A stretch of DNA of 64,000 nucleotides from NCBI GenBank assembly GCA_965651265.1, contig CBFGRV010000006.1:30938-94937 (forward strand), written 5' to 3'. Source of the stretch: CBFGRV01 sp965651265 (GTDB lineage: Bacteria; Bacteroidota; Rhodothermia; Rhodothermales; VXPQ01). The position numbers were made by a program, and so were the translations under genes. Of the stretch, positions 18,375 to 25,361 are shown in pieces (within the stretch, counting starts at the first letter, position 1; each line of letters starts with the position of its first letter). Under the pieces are notes generated by a model that worked only from the letters and a program-made list of their open reading frames with translations, did no database searches and was not told where the DNA came from.

Positions 18375-19175
18375 ATGATTCACAAACAGTTTCGTATGAA
18401 CGGAATCCCTGAGCGTCCCGCGAAGCCGCGGGATTTCGGACTCACGTTGATGCTCGATAAGGGTTTGGCTCCGCGCCAGGTGGAGGACGTGCTGGACGTA
18501 GCGTCCGAGTACGTGGATCTCGTCAAGATGGGATGGGGAACGGCCGCCATCACGCCGAGCCTCGAGCGCAAGCTCGAGATCTACCGCAGCGCCGATGTGC
18601 CCGTCTATTTCGGCGGTACGCTCTTCGAGGCCTACTTCTTGCGCGATCAACTCGATGACTACAAGCGGCTCCTCTCCGCGCTGCGCGTCGAGCATGTCGA
18701 GATCTCCGACGGCACGCTGCTCATCCCCCACGACGAGAAGCTGCGCTGCATCGAGTCGTTCGGGCGAGAATTTACGGTGCTCAGCGAGGTCGGCTCGAAA
18801 GACAACGAGCGGATCATGCCTCCCTACCGATGGGTTCGCGCCATCGAGGCCGAGCTGGAAGCGGGTAGTTGGAAGGTCATCTGCGAGGCACGCGAAAGCG
18901 GCACGGCCGGGCTCTACCGGCCGAACGGCGAGGTGCGCTCCGGCCTGGTGGAGGAGATCGCCGACCTCATCGATCAGAATCGCATCATCTTCGAGGCGCC
19001 CAAGAAGGCCCAGCAGGTCTGGTTCATCCAGCAGCTGGGCACGAACGTAAACCTCGGCAACATCAGCCCCGAAGAAATCCTTCCGCTGGAAACACTGCGG
19101 CTGGGGCTGCGCTCGGACACCATGTTCGAATTCTTCTCGCATCCGAGCATTTTGACGATCCATCACGAGGAGTAG
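18375..19175 (+). CDS. comA: Phosphosulfolactate synthase (ComA family)
   Basis: Adds sulfite to phosphoenolpyruvate to give (R)-phosphosulfolactate, the first step of coenzyme M synthesis in methanogens. It has 266 residues in a TIM-barrel pattern, with the family segments GLTLMLDKGL, YVDLVKMGWGT, YFGGTLFEAYF, VEHVEISDGTL and EVGSKD in order. This bacterium shows no sign of methanogenesis, so the product may feed sulfolactate or sulfonolipid metabolism as proposed for some Bacteroidota; that is inference. Start ATG 18375 or ATG 18396. It is not in an obvious operon. Confidence 0.88.
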   Translation: MIHKQFRMNGIPERPAKPRDFGLTLMLDKGLAPRQVEDVLDVASEYVDLVKMGWGTAAITPSLERKLEIYRSADVPVYFGGTLFEAYFLRDQLDDYKRLLSALRVEHVEISDGTLLIPHDEKLRCIESFGREFTVLSEVGSKDNERIMPPYRWVRAIEAELEAGSWKVICEARESGTAGLYRPNGEVRSGLVEEIADLIDQNRIIFEAPKKAQQVWFIQQLGTNVNLGNISPEEILPLETLRLGLRSDTMFEFFSHPSILTIHHEE

Positions 19176-19309
19176 GCACCCTCGCCGTGGAGCGGCCTCC
19201 ATCGTGAATTGAAGAAACAAATCATCTGAGGCCGTCTTTAAGCGTCCGGTCGCCGCAGCCTCCTGCCGGCACGCGGCCGGCTGTCCCCCACAACATCGAC
19301 GAAAGAACT

Positions 19310-19546
19310 ATGTCACGGAAAGACGACCTCACGGGTCGGGGGCCGAGGACCGGCAACCACGTTTCGCACGCCAACAACAAGGCGAAGCGCCGGTTCAGCG
19401 TCAATCTCCAGAAGAAGCGTTTCTATATTCCCGAGCAGGATCGCTGGGTGACGCTGAAGGTCTCCACGAAGACCCTGAAGACTATCAATAAGAACGGAAT
19501 CCAGGCGGTGATCGATGAGGCGAGGCGCCAGGGCGTGCGCGTCTGA
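19310..19546 (+). CDS. rpmB: 50S ribosomal protein L28
   Basis: Large-subunit protein of 78 residues: a basic start (TGRGPRTGNHVSHANNKAKR), then RRFSVNLQKKRFYIP and the C-terminal VSTKTLKTINKNGI typical of L28. It opens the rpmB-rpmG-DUF4295 set, with rpmG 61 nt downstream. Confidence 0.96.
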   Translation: MSRKDDLTGRGPRTGNHVSHANNKAKRRFSVNLQKKRFYIPEQDRWVTLKVSTKTLKTINKNGIQAVIDEARRQGVRV

Positions 19547-19607
19547 CCACTCGTCCGTCTGACGTCAAATTATCGCCGCCCGCCGCCACGAATCGCGGAA
19601 TTGAGTC

Positions 19608-19778
19608 ATGGCTAAAGCAAAAGGAAACCGCATCCAGATCACGCTCGAGTGCACGGAGGCGCCCGGTACGTCACGCTACACGACGACGAAGAACCGCCGC
19701 AACACCACCGAGCGCGTCGAGCTCAAGAAATACAATCCGGTACTGCGCAAGCATACGATTCACCGGGAGATCAAGTAA
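19608..19778 (+). CDS. rpmG: 50S ribosomal protein L33
   Basis: A 56-residue protein read directly from ATG 19608 to TAA 19776-19778. MAKAKGNRIQITLECTEA, then SRYTTTKNRRNT and LKKYNPVLRKHTIHREIK are the L33 signature. It lacks the zinc-binding Cys pairs of the C+ form: the first pair position has a single Cys (LECTEA) and the second is replaced by NPVLRK, so it is the zinc-free type. DUF4295 starts 2 nt after its stop. Confidence 0.95.
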   Translation: MAKAKGNRIQITLECTEAPGTSRYTTTKNRRNTTERVELKKYNPVLRKHTIHREIK

Positions 19779-19780
19779 CG

Positions 19781-19957
19781 ATGGCAAAGAAGCAGACATT
19801 CGGCGACAAGGTCCGGAGACAGCGCGGCGCGGGCCGGCAGATGGCCAAGATCGTGTCCGCAGAGAAGAAGCCGAACGGCCAGTACCGCTTCAAGCAGAAG
19901 ATGGTGCTCGCGGAGGATGTCGCCGCAGAGATCAAGGCGGCGAAAGAGGGGCTGTAG
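19781..19957 (+). CDS. DUF4295 small basic protein
   Basis: A 58-residue basic protein: MAKKQTFGDKVRRQR, then MAKIVSAEKKPNGQYRFKQK and an acidic/helical end. It matches DUF4295, a Bacteroidota family nearly always found after L28 and L33 and thought to be ribosome-associated, though its function is unproven. ATG 19781 is chosen for its close fit to the family start and its 2-nt spacing after rpmG; a longer frame would overlap rpmG. Confidence 0.9.
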   Translation: MAKKQTFGDKVRRQRGAGRQMAKIVSAEKKPNGQYRFKQKMVLAEDVAAEIKAAKEGL

Positions 19958-19969
19958 ACAGGCGTTATT

Positions 19970-20043
19970 CGGGGCGTGGCGCAGTCCGGTAGCGCATCTG
20001 CTTTGGGAGCAGAGGGTCGTCGGTTCAAATCCGGCCGCCCCGA
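19970..20043 (+). tRNA. tRNA-Pro (TGG)
   Basis: A full cloverleaf: acceptor CGGGGCG/CGCCCCG, anticodon arm TCTGC-TTTGGGA-GCAGA giving anticodon TGG, and T-arm GGTTCAAATCC. The 3' CCA is not encoded. It starts 12 nt after DUF4295. Confidence 0.96.
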
Positions 20044-20141
20044 CACGTAAGGGCCCGGGCACTGCGGCGACGGGCGATGAATGCGGCACGTTTCGGAGGG
20101 CCAGCCCGAATCCAGGCACACGGCTGCTCGATGTCCGCCAG

Positions 20142-20215
20142 GCGCCCGTAGCTCAACTGGATAGAGCAGCGGACTTCTAATCCGCAGGTTGCAGGTTCGA
20201 GTCCTGCCGGGCGCG
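20142..20215 (+). tRNA. tRNA-Arg (TCT)
   Basis: Acceptor GCGCCCG/CGGGCGC, anticodon arm GCGGA-CTTCTAA-TCCGC with anticodon TCT, T-arm GGTTCGAGTCC. CCA is not encoded. It lies about 100 nt after tRNA-Pro. Confidence 0.96.
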
Positions 20216-20450
20216 CCCTCTTCCCTCCTGGCGCGCCCGCATCGATCCTTCTCTGCTCCGCGACACTGCGAACTCCATCCTCTCTTGTCCCGGGTCTTCT
20301 GGCCGCGGTTCGGGCAATAGGCGAGCCCTCCCGCCGTTTATCACTTGCCGCGGCATCCTCTCCGGGGTATATTCCAATCGGCTTGACGTGTTGGCGCCGC
20401 TTTTCTCAGCAGGCCGCGGCACGCTTCGTCGAACACCTCTCTGCCGACCG

Positions 20451-21038
20451 ATGCATCACCCTCAAACAGCAACCGCCGGCGTGGTGGCTCGCCCGACGAG
20501 CCTCATGGAACGGCTCAATACGATCTGGCACGAGCGTGCGCTGCAGATCTTCATGGCGATCGTACTGGCGCACTGGGCTGAACACCTGGTCCAGGCCTAT
20601 CAGATTTACGCGTTGAAGATGCCCCTGCCCGAAGCGCGCGGCTTGCTGGGGTACTGGTATCCGTGGTTGGTGGCGTCGGAGACCCTCCACTACGGCTATG
20701 CGCTGGTCATGGTCGTCGTGCTGTGGGTACTTCGGACGGGGTTCACCGGCCGATCCTACACGTGGTGGATGGTGGCATTCGGCATCCAGTTCTGGCACCA
20801 CATAGAGCACGCGCTGCTGCAGGCCCAGGTGCTGATCGGAATGAACCTGATGAATGCGCCTGTGCCGATTAGCATCCTCCAGATATGGATTCGCCGGCCC
20901 GAGCTGCACCTGATCTACAATGCGGCAGTATTCTTCCCGATGATCGTGGCGATGTACTACCACCTGTTCCCGTCGCCCGAAGAGGAGTCACAGATGCAGT
21001 GCAGTTGTGCGATTCGTCCCCGAGCCGCGATGGCGTAG
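20451..21038 (+). CDS. Histidine-rich four-helix membrane protein, unknown
   Basis: A protein of about 195 residues with four predicted membrane helices. Each carries His: AHWAEHLVQ in helix 1, SETLHYGYAL in helix 2, FWHHIEHALLQ in helix 3, and ELHLIYN before helix 4. The HxxEH motif occurs twice, in helices 1 and 3, suggesting an internal duplication and a heme- or metal-binding site. No family is recognised. ATG 20451 is chosen; a frame from 20388 adds an unlikely basic tail, and ATG 20505 is possible. The FixH-like gene starts inside its 3' end (32-nt overlap), tying it to the redox cluster. Confidence 0.72.
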   Translation: MHHPQTATAGVVARPTSLMERLNTIWHERALQIFMAIVLAHWAEHLVQAYQIYALKMPLPEARGLLGYWYPWLVASETLHYGYALVMVVVLWVLRTGFTGRSYTWWMVAFGIQFWHHIEHALLQAQVLIGMNLMNAPVPISILQIWIRRPELHLIYNAAVFFPMIVAMYYHLFPSPEEESQMQCSCAIRPRAAMA

Positions 21039-21435
21039 TACGCGCGCCGGCGCGCGTCGTGCGCTTCTCCCTTTTACGCTTCTCCTGCTCGCATTTGGAG
21101 TCGGCTGCGGAGCGAATGAATCGGCGGACAACGTAGCGGTTGACTGGGAGGTCGCTCCCGATCCACCCTCGGTGGGACCCGTCGTCGTCGCCGTGGGGTT
21201 ATCCGGTGTGGACGGGCAGCCGATTCGCGGTGCCTCCGTTCGGCTGGAGGCCACCATGACCCATCCCGGGATGGCACCGGCCATTGCGGCGGCCGAGGAA
21301 ACGGCGCCGGGGCGGTACGAGGCCGGGCTGAGCCTCTCCATGGCCGGCGACTGGCTGTTGATCGTCCAGGCCGAACTGCCGGATGGCCGGATTCTGCAGC
21401 GGCAACACGATTTGCGAGGTGTGTCCGCGCCCTGA
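21007..21435 (+). CDS. FixH/YtkA-like lipoprotein
   Basis: A 142-residue protein with a long basic start, a hydrophobic signal and the lipobox AFGVGC. The mature part is a single Ig-like beta domain (PPSVGPVVVAVGLSGVDGQP, GASVRLEATMTHPGM, GRYEAGLSLSMAGDWLLIV), the pattern of YtkA/FixH domains, which often carry or chaperone copper in oxidase assembly. MTHPGM offers Met and His ligands. The start is GTG 21007, overlapping the upstream gene. The polyferredoxin gene follows within about 40 nt. Confidence 0.75.
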   Translation: MRFVPEPRWRSTRAGARRALLPFTLLLLAFGVGCGANESADNVAVDWEVAPDPPSVGPVVVAVGLSGVDGQPIRGASVRLEATMTHPGMAPAIAAAEETAPGRYEAGLSLSMAGDWLLIVQAELPDGRILQRQHDLRGVSAP

Positions 21436-21475
21436 TGGTCGATTCGGTGAAGCGTGACGGGAATTGCGCGGTTTG

Positions 21476-22957
21476 ATGCAGAGCCTCCCCATCATAGGCG
21501 ACGAAACGGCCGTTCAGACGCGCGGTCGAACGAGGGGCTTCGACGTGCTCGAGCTGCCCGTTGTGGGGGCCTTCCTCAAGTGGCACGGCTCGCGCCGCAC
21601 GATGCAGGCCGTGATGCTCGTCGTTGCCGTGGTGATGATCGTGCATGGCTTCCTCGGGCCGCAACTCGCCCCGCGGAATCTGGCGACCCTGCTCACCTGG
21701 GTGCACTACCGCGGGCTCCTGGTGCTCGCGCTCCTCGTGGCGGGGAATCTCTTCTGCATGGCGTGTCCGTTCATCCTGGTGCGGGACCTCGCCCGCCGGT
21801 TCGCCAGGCCCGTTCTGCACTGGCCGGCGCGGCTGCGGTCGAAGTGGCTCGCCGTTGGGCTATTCGTGGCCGTGCTTTTCTCGTACGAATACTTCGACCT
21901 CTGGGGCTCGCCACTGTGGACGGCCTGGCTGATCGTGGCCTACTTCGCGGCCGCCCTCCTCATCGACTCCTTCTTTACGAACGCTTCCTTCTGCAAGTAT
22001 GTCTGCCCCGTCGGGCAGTTCAATTTCGTGGGATCGACGGTTTCGCCTCTGGAGGTCTCCGTGCGCGATCACGACGTGTGCGCCTCGTGTACCACACTCG
22101 ACTGCATCAAGGGTACGCGAGCGGCGCACGAGCCGTCGCTCGTTCTACAACGAGGGTGCGAGCTCGCGCTCTTCCAGCCGAAGAAGGAGGGCAACATGGA
22201 CTGCACCTTCTGCCTGGATTGCGTGTACGCGTGCCCGCACGACAATATCGGCATTCACGCGCGGCTGCCGGGCAGCGAACTCTTCGGGGATCCACGCCGG
22301 TCCGGGGTGGGCCGGTTCTCGCGGCGGCCGGATCTGGCGGCGCTCGCCCTGCTCTTCACGTTCGGCGCCCTCCTGAATGCTTTCGGGATGGTGAGCCCGG
22401 TCTACGCCGTGCAGGAGTGGCTCGCCGGGCTGCTGGGGACGACCTCTGAGTTGCCCGTCCTCGCCACACTGTTCGCCGTCGCCCTCGTCGTCGAGCCCGC
22501 CGTCCTGATCGGCGGTGCCGCCTACGCCACGAAACTCGCGACGGGAACGTCCGACCGGCTGGCCGGGATCGTCGTGCGCTTCGCCTACGCGCTCATCCCG
22601 CTCGGCTTTGGCATCTGGCTCTCGCATTACAGCTTCCATTTTCTGACCGGCATCTGGACGGTCGTCCCCGTCATCCAACAAATGCTGCTGGACGCGAGCA
22701 TCACCGTCTTTGGATTACCGGCCTGGCATCTCACGGGCGTCCCGCAGGAGCTCGTGCTTCCACTCGAGCTCGGATTTCTCGGCCTGGGCGCCGTGGGAAC
22801 GCTGCTGACGGCCTACCGTATCGCCGAGCGCGAATATCCGGAGCAAGCCGCCAGGGCTTTCGTGCCGTGGGCCATTTTGAGCCTGATGCTCCTCGCCGCC
22901 GCCGTCTGGTTGCTCTATCAGCCCATGGAAATGCGCGGGACGTTTCTGGGCAGCTGA
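21476..22957 (+). CDS. FixG/NapH/NosR-type membrane polyferredoxin
   Basis: Integral membrane Fe-S protein of about 493 residues, expected to move electrons across or along the inner membrane. Early helices carry the two family CxxCP/CxxxCP motifs (FCMACPFI and FCKYVCPVG). A cytoplasmic loop has ferredoxin-like clusters (VCASCTTLDC and CTFCLDCVYACP). Several more helices follow, with His residues in LSHYSFHFL and PAWHLTG that could bind heme. It lacks the NosR flavin domain. ATG 21476 is preferred over TTG 21464. No ccoNOQP, nap or nos gene is nearby, so the partner is unknown. Confidence 0.85.
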   Translation: MQSLPIIGDETAVQTRGRTRGFDVLELPVVGAFLKWHGSRRTMQAVMLVVAVVMIVHGFLGPQLAPRNLATLLTWVHYRGLLVLALLVAGNLFCMACPFILVRDLARRFARPVLHWPARLRSKWLAVGLFVAVLFSYEYFDLWGSPLWTAWLIVAYFAAALLIDSFFTNASFCKYVCPVGQFNFVGSTVSPLEVSVRDHDVCASCTTLDCIKGTRAAHEPSLVLQRGCELALFQPKKEGNMDCTFCLDCVYACPHDNIGIHARLPGSELFGDPRRSGVGRFSRRPDLAALALLFTFGALLNAFGMVSPVYAVQEWLAGLLGTTSELPVLATLFAVALVVEPAVLIGGAAYATKLATGTSDRLAGIVVRFAYALIPLGFGIWLSHYSFHFLTGIWTVVPVIQQMLLDASITVFGLPAWHLTGVPQELVLPLELGFLGLGAVGTLLTAYRIAEREYPEQAARAFVPWAILSLMLLAAAVWLLYQPMEMRGTFLGS

Positions 22958-23004
22958 TCGGCCTCGTGATTCTGGCCGTTGATTCTTACAGGCACCTACT
23001 ACTC

Positions 23005-23544
23005 ATGACGAATCGCACGAGCTCGCGGAAAGGCCGTCTTGCCGGCACGATCGCCGTGCTTCTCCTCGTGCCGTTCCTGCAGGCGCACGAAGGGCCGCCC
23101 TTCCCCATCGTGGTCGACCACGAGATCGGGCCCATGCTCGTTTCCGTGTGGACGGACCCCGACATCGGCATCGGCACCTTCTTCGTCGTCTTTGAGGCCG
23201 CCGGCGATGCCGTCCTCCCCGACGATCTCGCCGTCCAGATCGGTATCCGGCCGGTATCGGGCCGGCTCGAGGAGGTGCTGTACCGCGCGGAGCCGCAGCG
23301 CGTGCGGAAGGGCGCGCGCTTTTTCACGGAGGTGGAATTCGATCAGGGAGAATGGTGGGATGTCCGCGTTATCGTGGAGAGCTCGGCGGGCAGCGGTGAG
23401 ATCCACTCACAGGTCGAGGCGACGCCCGACGGCACCCTGGGACCCATCAGTCTGGTCATCTTTCTCCTGCCCTTCCTGGCCGTCGGTTTTCTCTGGTTCA
23501 AGGCGGTGATGCGAAAGCGCCGGATGAGCGCGGAATCCGCATAG
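23005..23544 (+). CDS. Exported membrane-anchored protein of the redox cluster, unknown
   Basis: A 179-residue protein from ATG 23005. The signal peptide ends LLLVPFLQA, and cleavage would leave His as the first mature residue (HEGPPFPIVVDHEIGP). A beta-rich periplasmic domain follows (VSVWTDPDIGIGTFFVVFEA, ARFFTEVEFDQGEWWDVRVI), then one C-terminal helix (LVIFLLPFLAVGFLWF) and a basic tail facing the cytoplasm. An N-terminal His plus a second His recalls copper-binding proteins of the CopC/YtkA kind, but this is inference. It starts 47 nt after the polyferredoxin. Confidence 0.7.
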   Translation: MTNRTSSRKGRLAGTIAVLLLVPFLQAHEGPPFPIVVDHEIGPMLVSVWTDPDIGIGTFFVVFEAAGDAVLPDDLAVQIGIRPVSGRLEEVLYRAEPQRVRKGARFFTEVEFDQGEWWDVRVIVESSAGSGEIHSQVEATPDGTLGPISLVIFLLPFLAVGFLWFKAVMRKRRMSAESA

Positions 23545-23698
23545 CGAAGAGCAACAATCCTGTGAGTCGCGCGGACGTTGCAATTCAGAAGGCACCGCGG
23601 CATCCCGCCCAAGTTGAGCTGAGGTAGGGCGGCAGGGCTGGCCTGGTCCCGGGCTATGTCGCTATCCCCAAGATGCTTCACCAGATACGTGTACTGCC

Positions 23699-24106
23699 AT
23701 GATGAATCGGTACTTCTATCGTGTGATGCCCCTCGTGACGCTCGCCGTCTCGGCCGCACTCGCCCTTCAGCTTTCGGGATGTCTCGCAGCAGGTGCTGCC
23801 GCGGGTGCGGCGGTGGGCGGCTGCGCGCTCCTCGATCGGAATGAAGACCAGCGTGTCACCGCCGCCGAGTTGTCCGACGGCCTCTTCGACGCGTGGGATG
23901 CAAATGACGATAACGAACTTTCCCGGCCGGAATTCCAGGAAGGCGTGTCCACCAGCCCGCGCTACCAGAGCTGGTCGGTCGAGTTCGGAAATTGGGATTC
24001 GAATGCCGACGATATGCTCGCGCGCTCGGAATTCCGTTCCGGCGTGGGCGGCAGCCCCGATACGGCGGAGTGGCTGGACGATCAGTGCGACGACCTGGGC
24101 CTGTAG
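23699..24106 (+). CDS. EF-hand lipoprotein
   Basis: A 135-residue protein with a lipobox (LQLSGC) and three regularly spaced 12-residue EF-hand loops in the mature part: DRNEDQRVTAAE, DANDDNELSRPE and DSNADDMLARSE. Each has acidic or Asn residues at loop positions 1, 3, 5 and 12, so calcium binding is likely. Short helices separate them. It is probably anchored in the outer or inner membrane facing the periplasm. Its role is unknown; it is not clearly in an operon. Confidence 0.75.
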   Translation: MMNRYFYRVMPLVTLAVSAALALQLSGCLAAGAAAGAAVGGCALLDRNEDQRVTAAELSDGLFDAWDANDDNELSRPEFQEGVSTSPRYQSWSVEFGNWDSNADDMLARSEFRSGVGGSPDTAEWLDDQCDDLGL

Positions 24107-24394
24107 ACCCACACTACAGATAGTTTCGGCATTACGGATTCTGGATCCGCCGGCCAGAACCCCGTGCCGGCAGGGCTACCGTCGACAGGCATGGCGGCGG
24201 CAGACGCCGTGTGCCGGTGGAACTCCTGTGAATCACCCCGGAGTCCTGCGTGAATCGTGAACCTCGCGGCCGGTAAGCGGTAAGAGTCGTCCTCGCGCAG
24301 GGGTGGAGCGGCTGCCCGCATCGGGGCCGGTTTCGGGGAACCGATTTGTGGACGTGGGACGAGCCTCCGTCGAACCCTCGCGCAACCTACCGAA
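24107..24394. other. Hairpin-rich non-coding stretch before tRNA-Cys
   Basis: About 290 bp with no credible gene but several self-complementary stretches, such as one at 24189-24216 (GGCA-GGCG pairing with CGCC-TGCC) and one at 24334-24345 (CCGGTTTCGGGGAACCG). It does not match the cobalamin riboswitch, RNase P RNA, SRP RNA or tmRNA core motifs that I know. Confidence 0.35.
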
Positions 24395-24465
24395 GGTGAC
24401 GTGGCCGAGGGGTTAGGCAAAGGTCTGCAAAACCTTGTACGGCGGTTCGAATCCGCCCGTCACCT
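24395..24465 (+). tRNA. tRNA-Cys (GCA)
   Basis: Acceptor GGTGACG/CGTCACC, anticodon arm AAGGT-CTGCAAA-ACCTT with anticodon GCA, T-arm GGTTCGAATCC. The 3' CCA is not encoded. A terminator-like hairpin follows. Confidence 0.95.
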
Positions 24466-24488
24466 CAACAGGGGAGCGCCTTCGGGCT

Positions 24489-24537
24489 ATGAATAAGCCT
24501 CATCCGACGAGCTTCGCGGGTGGGGCTTCATATTTTT
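24489..24537 (+). terminator. Probable rho-independent terminator after tRNA-Cys
   Basis: A 12-bp stem with three G-U pairs (24495-24506 with 24517-24528), a 10-nt loop and TTTTT at 24533-24537. It lies between tRNA-Cys and the 3' end of the opposing lipoprotein gene. Confidence 0.65.
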
Positions 24538-24552
24538 CGCCGTCTTAGAAAG

Positions 24553-25131
24553 TCACTCCTCCCGGCGGAGGCGGATCAGGTCCACCAGGATGCCGTGGTT
24601 GTCGCGGCCGAAGTGCCTCAGGCGAATCCGTGCCTCGGTCGGCTCCGGCACGCCAAAATCACGCGTGTAAAGCCTGAACTTCTCATTGGCTTCGAGAATG
24701 AAGCGTTCCGAAAACGCGGTCCCGATGGTCACGTCCATCGTGTCGGTGGGCCGCCCACGGTTGTTGCCGGCCAGCCACACCTCGAACAGATAGGTCTCGC
24801 CCGGCTCCAGCAGGTAAACTTCCTTGCTCTCGATCGTGCCGGCCCTATTGCAGGTGCCGTCCATGTCGATGTAGATCCCGTTGCCTGGCTGGACGTCGAA
24901 ATGTCCGTTTCCATGCAGGTCGATGCAGCCGTCCACTAAGTTGTATTGCTCCAGGTCGGTCCAGTTGTTCTGACCGACTCCTCCGTTCTCGTTGTCGAAA
25001 TCGCTCACGATCAGGATCGTCGCCGGATCGGCGGGCGGGAGCTCGATGCCGACGACCTTTTCTTTACAGGCCCCCAGTGCGAGAAACGGAAGCAGGAGGA
25101 GCGCGATGAGAAATGTCCAGGAGCTTCGCAT
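24553..25131 (-). CDS. Lipoprotein, unknown function
   Basis: Read from ATG 25131, which gives a short basic start, a hydrophobic core and the lipobox LALGAC; an earlier start at 25218 would misplace the signal. The mature part of about 170 residues is beta-rich (ESKEVYLLEPGETYLFEVWL, NDVTIGTAF-like strands, EKFRLYTRDF) with paired Cys (DGCID and GTCNRAG) that could form a disulfide. The layout resembles a jelly-roll carbohydrate-binding or CBM-like domain, but no family is certain. It is divergent from the cyclase gene. Confidence 0.65.
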   Translation of the reverse strand: MRSSWTFLIALLLLPFLALGACKEKVVGIELPPADPATILIVSDFDNENGGVGQNNWTDLEQYNLVDGCIDLHGNGHFDVQPGNGIYIDMDGTCNRAGTIESKEVYLLEPGETYLFEVWLAGNNRGRPTDTMDVTIGTAFSERFILEANEKFRLYTRDFGVPEPTEARIRLRHFGRDNHGILVDLIRLRREE

Positions 25132-25361
25132 AATAACCTCGTCGAAATGCAGAAACCGATTCGTCCCCCCATCGCATGTCAGAGCGCCGCTCTTAACTAA
25201 TAGCAAGGACGACGGCAACTTTCAAGCGGTATCGGCATCACCCGTAACGGCCTTTAGCGCATTCGCAAGCGGCGCGGCTTGCCCCGCCGTATCTTTCCGT
25301 GCGAGGCGGCCTCGCACGCCCTACGGATCCGCCACTGCCTAACCCGAGGGATCGGGTCTTC

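Noticed and set aside
24107..24394. Cobalamin or other known riboswitch
   Set aside because: Lacks the conserved core words of the cobalamin, TPP and SAM classes; also no suitable gene follows.
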